NCBI RefSeq assembly: GCF_027484705.1
Contig: NZ_JAIXSL010000010.1
Coordinates: 62,001-126,000, forward strand
Length of the DNA stretch: 64,000 nucleotides
DNA from: Flavobacterium sp.
GTDB taxonomy: Bacteria; Bacteroidota; Bacteroidia; Flavobacteriales; Flavobacteriaceae
Direction: 5' to 3'
Shown: piece by piece, positions 35,589 through 44,379 of the stretch
Numbering within the stretch: position 1 is the first letter of the stretch
Layout of the letters: the number at the start of each line of letters is the position of its first letter
Made by a program: the position numbers and the translations under genes
The notes under the pieces: model-generated
What the model was told of the DNA's origin: nothing
Seen by the model: the letters and a program-made list of their open reading frames with translations, nothing else
Database searches by the model: none

Positions 35589-38500
35589 GTTTATCCACTA
35601 TAAGCATCAAACGCCCGGTACTCACGATTGTACTGAATCTGACGATTATTTTGTTCGGTTTGATTGGGTATACTTTTCTGGGTGTACGCGAATTTCCATC
35701 AATTGATCCGGCGCAGATTTCAATCCGAACAGATTATGCGGGCGCAAATTCTGACATCATCGAATCGCAGATTACCGAGCCTATTGAAAAAGCAATTAAC
35801 TCGATTGACGGAATTAAAAACATCACTTCCTCGAGTGTTCAAGGGACAAGTAATATTACTGTTGAATTCAACCTGAATAAAGACCTAGAAACCGCTGCGA
35901 ATGACGTGCGCGACAAAGTAGCGATAGCTGCAAAAAGCCTTCCGAAAGATATCGATGCACCGCCGGTAGTTTCGAAAGCCGATGCCAATGCCGATGCGAT
36001 CATTTCGATGACGGTTCAAAGTGATTCCAGAAGTCCTTTAGAGCTTAGTGATTACGCTGAAAATGTGATTGCGCCAAGGTTGGAAACGATTCCGGGCGTC
36101 AGCGGCATCCAGATTTGGGGGCAGAAAAAATACGCGATGCGCTTGTGGATTGATCCAATAAAACTTGCCGCTTATGGTTGTACGGTTTCGGATGTCAAGA
36201 ATGCATTAAACCAGCAAAACGTCGAATTGCCTTCAGGAAAATTGACTGGAAACAACACCGAACTTACCGTAAAAACTGTTGGGAATCTGGACAAACCCGA
36301 GCAATTCAACAACATCATCATCAAATCCGATGGCGAAAAAACCGTGCGTTTCAGCGATATCGGTTCTGCCAATTTAGGACCGGAAAACCTCGAAACGCAA
36401 ATGTCACAATCGGGTTTGCCTTTGGTCGGTGTGGCGATTGTGCCGCTTCCGGGTGCGAATTATCTTGATATTTCGAAAGAATTCTACAAAAAATTTGAAA
36501 CGCTGCAACGCGATTTACCCAAAGACATAAAACTTAACATTGCAATTGACAACACGCTTTTCGTCAAAAAATCAGTACTTGAAGTGGCGGAAACCTTAGG
36601 TATTTCATTGTTGCTCGTGATTCTGATTATCTATTTATTTTTCAGGGATTGGGCGATTGCGTTCCGACCGCTGATTGATATTCCGGTTTCTTTGATTGCC
36701 ACGTTCTTCATCATGTGGATGTTTGGTTTCTCCATCAATGTCTTGACATTGCTCGCTATCGTACTAGCAACAGGACTCGTCGTCGATGACGGAATTGTAG
36801 TCACTGAAAACATCTTCAAAAAAGTCGAGGAAGGCATGTCGCCGATTGAAGCCGCGATCAAAGGATCTAACGAGATTTTCTTTGCTGTGATCTCGATTTC
36901 AATTACACTCGCAGCGGTGTTCTTACCGGTAATTTTCCTTGAAGGATTTGTCGGCCGTCTGTTCCGGGAATTCGGCGTCGTCATTGGCGCTGCGGTTTTG
37001 GTTTCCGCTTTTGTTTCCTTGACCTTAACACCAATGCTGAACGCTTACCTGATGAAAGGCGGCGAACAAAAGAAATCGAAATTTTACAATTTTACCGAAC
37101 CGTTTTTTGTCAAAATGAACCAGACTTATGCGAGCAATCTGCAAAGTTTTATGAAAAGGAAATGGCTTAGTTTTCCCATTTTGATAGCATGTTTCGGATT
37201 GATTTACCTGTTTTTCAACATCATCCAAAAAGAAACCGCGCCTTATGACGACCGCAGCGGTATGATGATGTCGATTACCACGGCGGAAGGTTCTTCGTAT
37301 GAATACACAAACCGTTTCATGCAGGAAATTTCACAGCTGATTGACGATTCGATTCCCGAAAAACGAGTGGCACTTGTGATTACGGCACCGGGTTTCAACG
37401 CTTCGGCAACCAACAGCGGAAGGGTTCGACTTTCTTTAGTGCAGCCTGAAGACCGCGAACGTTCGCAAAAAGAAATCGCTGAGAAGCTCACCAAATGGAC
37501 GAAAAAATATCCCGAAGCCAAAACATCCGTGACCGAACAACCAACTATTGCCGTGAATAAACGCGGCGGTTTGCCGATCCAATACATCATTCAGGCACCG
37601 AATTTTGAGAAATTACAGGAAAAAATTCCTCAGTTTATGGAAGAAGCCTCGAAAGATCCTACGTTTGCAATGGTCGATGTAAATCTCAAATTCAACAAAC
37701 CCGAAATCAACGTCACGATTGATCGCGAGAAAGCTGAAAGCCTAGGAATTTCAGTACTTGATATTGCACAAACCTTACAACTTTCGTTCAGCGGACAGCG
37801 TTTCGGTTATTTCATCATGAATGGAAAACAATATCAGGTTATTGGGCAATTCGACCAGAAAGACCGCTCGAAACCGCTCGATCTGACTTCGATTTTTGTG
37901 CGCAATGCCAAAGGCGATTTGATCCAGATGGACAACGTCGTGAGCATTTCTGAGAAAAGCAACCCGCCGCAATTATACCACAACAACCGAAATATGTCGG
38001 CTACGGTTTCCGCTGGATTGTCGCCCGGAAAAAGTATCAGCGACGGAATTGACGCCATGGATCGCATCAAAGCGAAAGTGCTCGACGATTCGTTTACGAC
38101 GGATTTGGGTGGCGAATCGCGCGATTTCGTGGAAAGCAGTTCGAATACTTCGTTCGCATTTGGCTTGGCATTGCTGTTGATTTTCTTAATTCTTTCGGCG
38201 CAGTTTGAAAGTTTTATCGATCCGTTTATCATCATTTTAACGGTGCCGATGGCAGTGGCCGGAGCTTTATTTTCGTTGTGGCTGTTCGGTCAAACGTGGA
38301 ATATTTTCAGTCAGATCGGAACGGTCATGTTAATCGGTTTGGTGACGAAGAACGGAATCCTGATCGTTGAATTTGCGAACCAATTAAGAGAACAAGGCAA
38401 ACCGAAACTCGAAGCGATTTTAGAAGCCTCAGAAGCGCGACTTCGACCAATTTTGATGACGAGTTTAGCGATTTCACTCGGAGCATTACCAATTGCATTA

Positions 38501-38680
38501 TCGCTCGGAGCAGCCTCAACAAGTAGAATCGGAATGGGCGTCGTGATTGTCGGCGGAACGATTTTCTCATTAATACTAACCTTGTTTGTAATTCCTGCCA
38601 TGTATTTAATGTGGTCGAAAGCCAGAAAACACCATCCGGAATTTGACCATATAGAAGACTTTGAAAAAGAAACCAAATAG
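35585..38680 (+). CDS. RND efflux pump, inner-membrane permease (HAE1/AcrB type)
   Basis: A 1031-residue pump of AcrB length with two repeats of TM segments around large periplasmic loops. The proton-relay acidic pair is present in TM4 (LATGLVVDDGIVVTENIFK), and the matching TM10-11 region reads IGLVTKNGILIVEFANQLREQG with the conserved Lys. Drug-proton antiport is expected; substrates cannot be read from sequence. It overlaps the adaptor gene by 4 bases and is followed one base later by the TolC gene, forming a complete tripartite operon. No regulator gene is adjacent. Confidence 0.95.
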   Translation: MSLSTISIKRPVLTIVLNLTIILFGLIGYTFLGVREFPSIDPAQISIRTDYAGANSDIIESQITEPIEKAINSIDGIKNITSSSVQGTSNITVEFNLNKDLETAANDVRDKVAIAAKSLPKDIDAPPVVSKADANADAIISMTVQSDSRSPLELSDYAENVIAPRLETIPGVSGIQIWGQKKYAMRLWIDPIKLAAYGCTVSDVKNALNQQNVELPSGKLTGNNTELTVKTVGNLDKPEQFNNIIIKSDGEKTVRFSDIGSANLGPENLETQMSQSGLPLVGVAIVPLPGANYLDISKEFYKKFETLQRDLPKDIKLNIAIDNTLFVKKSVLEVAETLGISLLLVILIIYLFFRDWAIAFRPLIDIPVSLIATFFIMWMFGFSINVLTLLAIVLATGLVVDDGIVVTENIFKKVEEGMSPIEAAIKGSNEIFFAVISISITLAAVFLPVIFLEGFVGRLFREFGVVIGAAVLVSAFVSLTLTPMLNAYLMKGGEQKKSKFYNFTEPFFVKMNQTYASNLQSFMKRKWLSFPILIACFGLIYLFFNIIQKETAPYDDRSGMMMSITTAEGSSYEYTNRFMQEISQLIDDSIPEKRVALVITAPGFNASATNSGRVRLSLVQPEDRERSQKEIAEKLTKWTKKYPEAKTSVTEQPTIAVNKRGGLPIQYIIQAPNFEKLQEKIPQFMEEASKDPTFAMVDVNLKFNKPEINVTIDREKAESLGISVLDIAQTLQLSFSGQRFGYFIMNGKQYQVIGQFDQKDRSKPLDLTSIFVRNAKGDLIQMDNVVSISEKSNPPQLYHNNRNMSATVSAGLSPGKSISDGIDAMDRIKAKVLDDSFTTDLGGESRDFVESSSNTSFAFGLALLLIFLILSAQFESFIDPFIIILTVPMAVAGALFSLWLFGQTWNIFSQIGTVMLIGLVTKNGILIVEFANQLREQGKPKLEAILEASEARLRPILMTSLAISLGALPIALSLGAASTSRIGMGVVIVGGTIFSLILTLFVIPAMYLMWSKARKHHPEFDHIEDFEKETK

Positions 38681-38681
38681 T

Positions 38682-39980
38682 ATGAAAACGATAAGCTTTT
38701 TGATGTTGTTGCTGGGTGCTTTCGGTATGAATGCGCAGGAAATTCTGACGCTTGAAGACGCCATCAAAATCGCCTTTGAGAATAATTACGAGATTAAAAT
38801 CGCGGCGAACAATTCCAAAATCAACCAAACGAATACTGCCGTTGGAAATGCCGGAATGCTTCCTTCGGTTACCACTTCTTTCGTTGATAATAACGGTATT
38901 CAGAATTTGTCTCAAACCAGAACTGACGGCACGACCACTTCGCTCGACAATGCCAAAAACAACAGCCTGACATACGGCGCGAATTTAGACTGGACGATTT
39001 TTGACGGCTTTACGATGTTCGCGAAATATGACCAATTAAAGGAATTGCAGAAACTCGGCGAAGTACAACTCAAGCAAACAATCTTAAATAAAGTAAGCGA
39101 TGTAATCTCGATTTATTACGATTTGGTGCAACAACAACAGCAATTGAATGCACTTGATACGACGATTGTCATTTCAAAACAACGGTTGACTTTGGCACAA
39201 AACCGATATACGATTGGCAAAGCTTCCAAACTTGAAACGTTAAATGCTCAAGTCGATTTGAATACCGACACGACGACTTTATTGCGTCAGAAAGAATTGT
39301 TTGCGAATACCAAAATCGCTTTGAACGAACAGCTTGCGAGAGATACCAAACTTGATTTTAAAGTGATTCCCGAAATCAAAATCGACGACCAATTGGAACT
39401 TGCCAACCTGACACAGCTCGCATTCAAACAAAATCCTGAACTCGAAGCTTTGGTGATTAATAAACGGATTTCTGAATTGCAGTTGAAACAGGTCAAAGGC
39501 ACGCGTTATCCAACGGTCAGAGTCAATACAGGTTATAATTTTGGCGAAACGAAATCGGATTTGGGATTCACGACCGCGACTTCTTCGCGTGGTTTGAATT
39601 ATGGTTTCAGCGCTTCGTTGAATTTGTTCGATGGCTTCAACCAGAACCGCACGGAAAAAGTGGCGAAACTGCAGATCGAGAATTCTCAAATTGCGATTGA
39701 GCAGCAGAATAAAACTTTGGAAAGCCAGTTGAATTCAGCGTTTCAAACCTATTTGACCAATCTTGAATTGGTAAAACTTGAAGAAAAAAATGAAGCGATT
39801 GCCCAACAGAATCTCGACATCACTTTGGATAAATTCAGGATTGGGACGATTACGACTTTAGAGTTCCGTACCGCGCAACTCAATTACATCAACGCCAAAG
39901 TGCGCAACACCAATACGCAGTTTCAGGCGAAATTGTCTGAGATTGCTTTGAAGGAATTGGCGGGAAATTTGGGTTTTTAG
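38682..39980 (+). CDS. TolC family outer-membrane channel
   Basis: Start at ATG 38682 gives signal peptide MKTISFLMLLLGAFGMNAQ. Two internally similar halves of TolC helices and strands follow (LEDAIKIAFENNYEIKIA, ISKQRLTLAQNRYTIGKAS, LTQLAFKQNPELEALVIN, LDITLDKFRIGTITTLEFR), with Y-x-F-G and LNLFDGF strand motifs. As third gene of the RND operon it should provide the exit duct across the outer membrane. Confidence 0.93.
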   Translation: MKTISFLMLLLGAFGMNAQEILTLEDAIKIAFENNYEIKIAANNSKINQTNTAVGNAGMLPSVTTSFVDNNGIQNLSQTRTDGTTTSLDNAKNNSLTYGANLDWTIFDGFTMFAKYDQLKELQKLGEVQLKQTILNKVSDVISIYYDLVQQQQQLNALDTTIVISKQRLTLAQNRYTIGKASKLETLNAQVDLNTDTTTLLRQKELFANTKIALNEQLARDTKLDFKVIPEIKIDDQLELANLTQLAFKQNPELEALVINKRISELQLKQVKGTRYPTVRVNTGYNFGETKSDLGFTTATSSRGLNYGFSASLNLFDGFNQNRTEKVAKLQIENSQIAIEQQNKTLESQLNSAFQTYLTNLELVKLEEKNEAIAQQNLDITLDKFRIGTITTLEFRTAQLNYINAKVRNTNTQFQAKLSEIALKELAGNLGF

Positions 39981-39989
39981 TTTAAGTTT

Positions 39990-40055
39990 GCACTTCATGG
40001 AACGCGAATATCACGGATTTGGCGGATGGCACTGATTTCTTTTGATGCGTGAATT
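39990..40055. repeat. Degenerate ACGGATT/GCG palindromic intergenic repeat, copy 1
   Basis: Contains ggaacgcgaatatcacgg, atttggcggatggcactgat and tgcgtgaatt, the same word set as at 41026-41105, 42498-42580, 46806-46892 and 47394-47461. Pairing here is weak, so this is a decayed copy. Confidence 0.5.
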
Positions 40056-40077
40056 ACAAACAGCTACTTATTGAAAT

Positions 40078-40944
40078 ATGATTTCCTACAACACCAAAGA
40101 TTGGTTTACTTTTATATTCAGATTCCACAAGGCCGATACGTTTAGAACGCTGTTTCCTATTATGATTGCGATTGGAATTTATTCTGGTTTCGTCGGTTAT
40201 ATGGAAGTGGAATATTGGCAACTCACTGAGAAAAGCTATATCAAAAACATTACGATCATGCACGGCATGCTGGGTTTTGTGATTTCATTGTTGCTCGTTT
40301 TCAGAACCAATACCGCTTACGACCGTTGGTGGGAAGGCCGTAAAATGTGGGGCGCGTTGGTGAACAACAGCCGGAATTTTGCGCTCAAACTCGCGGTGAT
40401 TTTAAAAGATGAAAAAGACAGCCACTATTTCAAAAAAATGATTCCGACTTATGCGGCGGTGTTGCACCAACATTTGAGCAATGAAGAAACAAGTCAGCAA
40501 TTGTTTGATGGTGTTGATTTGGAAATCGACCACCATTTGCACAAACCCAATCAGGTGGCCAAAAAGATGTTTCAGAAAATCAATGATTTGTATGATTCTA
40601 AAAAAATATCAGGCGACCAGTTGATTATTTTGAATGCCGAAATCCAGTCGTTTACGGATATTTGTGGCGCTTGTGAACGTATTAAAAACACGCCTATTCC
40701 CTACTCTTACAGCGCGTTCATCAAGAAATTCATTTTCTTTTATGTGATGACTTTGCCGTTTGGCTATTCGTTTAGCTTGGGATATTATACTGCGCCCGTA
40801 GTGGTTTTTATCTTTTATGTTTTGGCAAGTTTAGAACTCATTGCCGAGGAAATCGAAGATCCTTTTGGTGGCGATGCGAATGATCTGCCGACGAAGAAAA
40901 TCGCCGAGAATATCAAAAAACATGTCGCGGAACTGATGCCCTAG
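40078..40944 (+). CDS. Bestrophin family anion channel
   Basis: A 288-residue integral membrane protein of the bestrophin/UPF0187 family. Family markers: FRFHKADTFRTLFP at the N-terminus, HGMLGFVISLLLVFRTNTAYDRWWEGRKMWG with the conserved F-R-x-N-x-x-Y-x-R-W-x-E-x-R core, GACERIKNTPIPYSYSAFI, and EIEDPFGGDANDLP near the C-terminus. Bacterial homologues form pentameric channels, some cation-selective and some for anions. The last codon and stop (CCC TAG) lie inside the structured repeat copy B, so the present C-terminus was probably set by that element. Confidence 0.9.
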   Translation: MISYNTKDWFTFIFRFHKADTFRTLFPIMIAIGIYSGFVGYMEVEYWQLTEKSYIKNITIMHGMLGFVISLLLVFRTNTAYDRWWEGRKMWGALVNNSRNFALKLAVILKDEKDSHYFKKMIPTYAAVLHQHLSNEETSQQLFDGVDLEIDHHLHKPNQVAKKMFQKINDLYDSKKISGDQLIILNAEIQSFTDICGACERIKNTPIPYSYSAFIKKFIFFYVMTLPFGYSFSLGYYTAPVVVFIFYVLASLELIAEEIEDPFGGDANDLPTKKIAENIKKHVAELMP

Positions 40945-41017
40945 CCCGGATCGCAACAGCATCCTTTTGTTCTGGGGTTCAGAACAAAAGATATTGTGAA
41001 GAGCCGGAATCGCTTCT
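40938..41017 (+). repeat. Structured ~80-bp repeat element, copy B
   Basis: Begins gccctagcccggat, then gcatc, a perfect 11-bp stem (CTTTTGTTCTG 40964-40974, CAGAACAAAAG 40980-40990) around loop GGGTT, then atattgtgaagagccggaat and gcttct. It supplies the stop codon of the bestrophin gene at its fifth to seventh bases. Same length and loop as copy C; central stem bases differ but remain paired. Confidence 0.9.
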
Positions 41018-41025
41018 AAAAAAGG

Positions 41026-41105
41026 GCACGCTGATTACACTAATCTTACGGATTTACGCTGATTAAAAATCCGTGGCCATCTGTGTCATCCGAGTTATTT
41101 GAGTT
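41026..41105. repeat. ACGGATT/ATCCGTG intergenic repeat, copy 2
   Basis: Words cacgctgatta, ttacggatttacgctgatt, aaaaatccgtgg and gtcatccgagtt form a degenerate palindrome (cggatttacgc against aaaaatccgtgg). It lies directly after structured repeat copy B and before the AraC gene. Confidence 0.65.
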
Positions 41106-41186
41106 CCATAAATTATAACGTTTTCGATTGCTGATTTTAAGTATATTTTCATACATTTAAACGCTTGTTTTGAAAATTCAACCGCT

Positions 41187-42110
41187 ATGAACCACCAACG
41201 TTCTTTTATCCATCCGCCGCATTTATCGAACGAGAAATCGTTGAAGACTTTAGTCGAAAACCGCACCGTGTACTCGCTGAACCATTGTGAACTCAATCTT
41301 TTCGAGACTTATGAAGCTTCGGCTTTGGTTCCGTTGAAATTTAATGACCTGGTCGTGACCAGCATGTTGCGCGGCAAGAAAGTGATGCACCTTTTTGACG
41401 ATCCGGAGTTTGAATATTTGCCTGGTGAAACGGTGGTGATTCCGTCGAATGTGGAGATGAAGATTGATTTTCCGGAAGCAACTAAAAACAATCCGACGCA
41501 ATGTCTGGCTTTGGCAATCGATCAGGCGAAGATTACCGATACTTTGCATTTCCTCAACGAGCGTTATCCGAAAGAAGGCAACAACCAATTCTGGCAATTG
41601 AACTATCAGAATTATTTTTTCTATAACAATGTAGAATTGGCGGCCACGATCAACAAACTCATCAAAGAATGCACAAGCACTTCGATTACGAAAGATGCTT
41701 TGGCCGATTTGACATTGCAGGAATTGCTGATACGAATCATTCAGACGCAAACGGCAAAAGCCATTGATGACGGCTTATTGCTGGACCAAAAAAATCCGAT
41801 GTCGCATGTCGTGGAATTCATTCGGATGAATCTTAAAGAGAACATCAGCATGAAGAATTTGAGTGAAAAAGCTTGCATGAGCACGACTTCTTTCTATCGT
41901 TTTTTCAAGCGCGAATTGGGCATGAGCCCGCTGGAATTTGTATTGAATGAAAAAATAAAATGCGCCAAGCAACTGTTGAAAAACCCTACGATACAAATTA
42001 ACGAAGTGTGTTATTTGTCGGGCTTTGAAGATTGCAATTACTTCATTCGACTGTTTAAAAAGCACGAAGGCATTACGCCGAAACAATATCAGTTGCTGTA
42101 TGTGAATTAA
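41187..42110 (+). CDS. AraC family transcriptional regulator
   Basis: N-terminal AraC-type cupin ligand domain (VTSMLRGKKVMHLF, YLPGETVVIPSNVEM) and a C-terminal double helix-turn-helix (MKNLSEKACMSTTSFYRFFK and INEVCYLSGFEDCNYFIRLFK, ending GITPKQYQ). It overlaps by 4 bases, convergently, the DUF779 gene that follows an aldehyde dehydrogenase. In many bacteria an AraC or similar activator sits beside this aldehyde dehydrogenase-DUF779 pair, so I infer control of that operon by an aldehyde or alcohol signal. Confidence 0.92.
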   Translation: MNHQRSFIHPPHLSNEKSLKTLVENRTVYSLNHCELNLFETYEASALVPLKFNDLVVTSMLRGKKVMHLFDDPEFEYLPGETVVIPSNVEMKIDFPEATKNNPTQCLALAIDQAKITDTLHFLNERYPKEGNNQFWQLNYQNYFFYNNVELAATINKLIKECTSTSITKDALADLTLQELLIRIIQTQTAKAIDDGLLLDQKNPMSHVVEFIRMNLKENISMKNLSEKACMSTTSFYRFFKRELGMSPLEFVLNEKIKCAKQLLKNPTIQINEVCYLSGFEDCNYFIRLFKKHEGITPKQYQLLYVN

Positions 42111-42481
42111 TCTTCGAGGAAATGCAGCGGCGTCAAATCTTCTAATTCTTCGGCTGTAAACATTCTGGACTGCGTCAGAAATCTCAAACCCATAGGGATT
42201 TCAAGTGAAAAACTGGAGCCGCGGCCTTCGACAACGTGAATGGTCAAATGAGTGAATTTCCAGTATTCAAATTGGTCTTTGCTCATCCAGAACTCGCAAT
42301 CGTCAATACTTCCGAGGCAAACATCGCTTTGCCCGATTTTGAAATCGCCTTTTTCGAAACACATCGGTTGCGAACCGTCGCAGCAACCGCCACTTTGATG
42401 GAACATGAGATCGCCGTATTTGGCTTTCAGTTTTGCAATCAACTCGCTGGCTTCGGGTGTTAAAGATACTCTTGGTGTCAT
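42107..42481 (-). CDS. DUF779 protein
   Basis: 124 residues with the DUF779 signature: MFHQSGGCCDGSQPMCF near residue 45, followed by DVCLGSID and ending FSLEIPMGLRF. The Cys-Cys and His residues may bind metal. The family is nearly always encoded next to aldehyde dehydrogenases of the ExaC/AldB type; its biochemical role is unknown. The gene is downstream of the dehydrogenase on the same strand, separated by a palindromic repeat. Confidence 0.93.
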   Translation of the reverse strand: MTPRVSLTPEASELIAKLKAKYGDLMFHQSGGCCDGSQPMCFEKGDFKIGQSDVCLGSIDDCEFWMSKDQFEYWKFTHLTIHVVEGRGSSFSLEIPMGLRFLTQSRMFTAEELEDLTPLHFLED

Positions 42482-42497
42482 ATTTTAGAATTAAAAT

Positions 42498-42580
42498 GGA
42501 ACGCGGATAACACTAGTTTTACGGATTAACACTGATAAAAAATTCGTGAAAATCTGCGTCATTCGTGCGATCCGCGTTCC
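42498..42580. repeat. Palindromic intergenic repeat, copy 3
   Basis: Perfect 11-bp inverted arms ggaacgcggat (42498-42508) and atccgcgttcc (42570-42580). Inside are acggattaacactgat and attcgtgaaaatctgcg, the same words as other copies. It lies inside the aldehyde dehydrogenase-DUF779 transcription unit and could form an mRNA hairpin. Confidence 0.85.
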
Positions 42581-42598
42581 TCAAAGGACTACTTTCTA

Positions 42599-44104
42599 CT
42601 AAAAGAAACCTAACTTATTTTTGTCATAAGAAATCAACATGTTTTTCACTTGACGGTAATGGTCGAGCATCATTTTGTGGTTTTCTCTACCGAAACCTGA
42701 TTTTTTATAACCACCAAACGGAGCATGTGCCGGATAAGCGTGGTAACTGTTGACCCAAACGCGTCCGGCCTGAATCGCTCTTGGCACTTGGTAAATTTCG
42801 TGTGCATCGCGAGTCCAGACGCCGGCACCCAATCCGTATAGAGTATCGTTGGCGATCTCTAGCGCTTCTTCGACGGTTTTGAAAGTCGTCACGCACAATA
42901 CCGGCCCGAAAATTTCTTCCTGAAATACACGCATTTTGTTGTTGCCTTTGAAAATCGTCGGTTGGATGTAATAACCGCCCGCCAATTCGCCATCGAGGTG
43001 GTTGATTTCACCACCGACTAAAACTTCTGCACCTTCTTCTTTTCCAATTCTCAAATACGATTGAATTTTTTCATATTGATCATTCGATGCTTGTGCGCCC
43101 ATCATCACGGTTCCATCTAACGGATGTCCGATTTTGATGGCTTTTACACGTTCTATAATTCTTGGCATCAACTTATCGTAGATATCTTCTTGGATTAACA
43201 AACGTGACGGACAAGTACAGATTTCGCCTTGATTCAAAGCAAACATTACGGCGCCTTCAATCGCTTTGTCGAAGAAAGCATCGTCTGCATCGGCTACGGA
43301 TGAAAAGAAAATATTCGGAGATTTTCCGCCCAACTCCATCGTTACCGGAATCAAGTTTTCTGAAGCATATTGCATGATCAATCGACCTGTGGTGGTTTCT
43401 CCAGTAAATGAAACTTTCGCCACGCGATCGGATTGCGCAAGCGGTTTTCCGGCTTCTAAACCAAAACCGGTGACGATATTCAAAACGCCCGGTGGCAAAA
43501 TATCCTGAATCAATTCCATCAAAACCATGATTGATGTTGGTGTCTGTTCGGCTGGTTTTACGACGCAACAGTTTCCTGCCGCTAAAGCCGGAGCTATTTT
43601 CCAAGTGGCCATTAATAGCGGGAAATTCCATGGAATGATTTGTCCTACAACGCCTAAAGGTTCGCTCAGACAAATGCTGACCGTATTTTCATCGTGTTCT
43701 GAAATACTACCTTCTTCAGCGCGGATCACGCCTGCAAAATAACGGAAGTGATCGATCACTAAAGGCAAATCGGCGGCACGTGTTTCGCGGATGGCTTTTC
43801 CGTTGTCGATGGTTTCTACGATCGCGAGGTATTCTAAGTTTTCTTCGATGACATTCGCAATTTTATTCAACAGATTGCTTCGGTGCGCTGCGGATGTTTT
43901 TCCCCAGGTTTTGAATGCTTCGTGTGCGGCATCGAGTGCGAGATTGATGTCTGCTTTGGTTGATCTCGCAGCTTTAGTGAACACTTTTCCGTCAATCGGG
44001 GAAACATTTTCGAAATACTCACCACCTACTGGTGGAACAAATTTCCCACCGATAAAATTGTCATACTGTGCCTTAAATTGAGGTCTTTGTACTATGTTAC
44101 TCAT
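42599..44104 (-). CDS. NAD-dependent aldehyde dehydrogenase (ExaC/AldB type)
   Basis: A 501-residue ALDH oxidising aldehydes such as acetaldehyde to acids. It has [21 protein letters not shown], the cofactor loop [13 protein letters not shown], the general base Glu in [11 protein letters not shown], the catalytic Cys in [11 protein letters not shown], and EEIFGPVL near the C-terminus, with the closing [12 protein letters not shown]. The paired C-x-C at the active site and the DUF779 partner favour the acetaldehyde dehydrogenase ExaC/AldB group. A TAAATTTG box precedes it. Confidence 0.94.
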   Translation of the reverse strand: MSNIVQRPQFKAQYDNFIGGKFVPPVGGEYFENVSPIDGKVFTKAARSTKADINLALDAAHEAFKTWGKTSAAHRSNLLNKIANVIEENLEYLAIVETIDNGKAIRETRAADLPLVIDHFRYFAGVIRAEEGSISEHDENTVSICLSEPLGVVGQIIPWNFPLLMATWKIAPALAAGNCCVVKPAEQTPTSIMVLMELIQDILPPGVLNIVTGFGLEAGKPLAQSDRVAKVSFTGETTTGRLIMQYASENLIPVTMELGGKSPNIFFSSVADADDAFFDKAIEGAVMFALNQGEICTCPSRLLIQEDIYDKLMPRIIERVKAIKIGHPLDGTVMMGAQASNDQYEKIQSYLRIGKEEGAEVLVGGEINHLDGELAGGYYIQPTIFKGNNKMRVFQEEIFGPVLCVTTFKTVEEALEIANDTLYGLGAGVWTRDAHEIYQVPRAIQAGRVWVNSYHAYPAHAPFGGYKKSGFGRENHKMMLDHYRQVKNMLISYDKNKLGFF

Positions 44105-44128
44105 GTTTTATAGTTTTTTTGGTTTGTC

Positions 44129-44136
44129 CAAATTTA
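44129..44136 (-). promoter_or_regulatory. Putative -7 box of the aldehyde dehydrogenase operon
   Basis: Minus strand reads TAAATTTG, matching TAnnTTTG, 25 bases before the ATG. A binding site for the AraC regulator would be expected upstream, in 44137-44200, but I cannot identify one. Confidence 0.5.
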
Positions 44137-44343
44137 ATTTCATCAGGACCATTCGAATAGCACAATTCGTTCAACTAATAGCATGAAATTACCACATCCA
44201 CGTTTTATAACTTATTTTTTTAATTGATTCGTAAAATTGATGGCTTTAATTTAACGGATTCCTATTTTTGAAACCAAATTAATCCGGTTTTCTCAATCCT
44301 AAAAAACCAAAAAAAATTGTTTCGGGTTCCCACGCGCAATTCC

Positions 44344-44351
44344 TATATTTG
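44344..44351 (+). promoter_or_regulatory. Putative -7 box of pheT
   Basis: TATATTTG, exact TAnnTTTG, 29 bases before the pheT ATG, with ttgttt about 21-24 bases further upstream as a candidate -33 element. Confidence 0.6.
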
Positions 44352-44379
44352 CACGCGCATTTAAGACTTATTTAGCATT

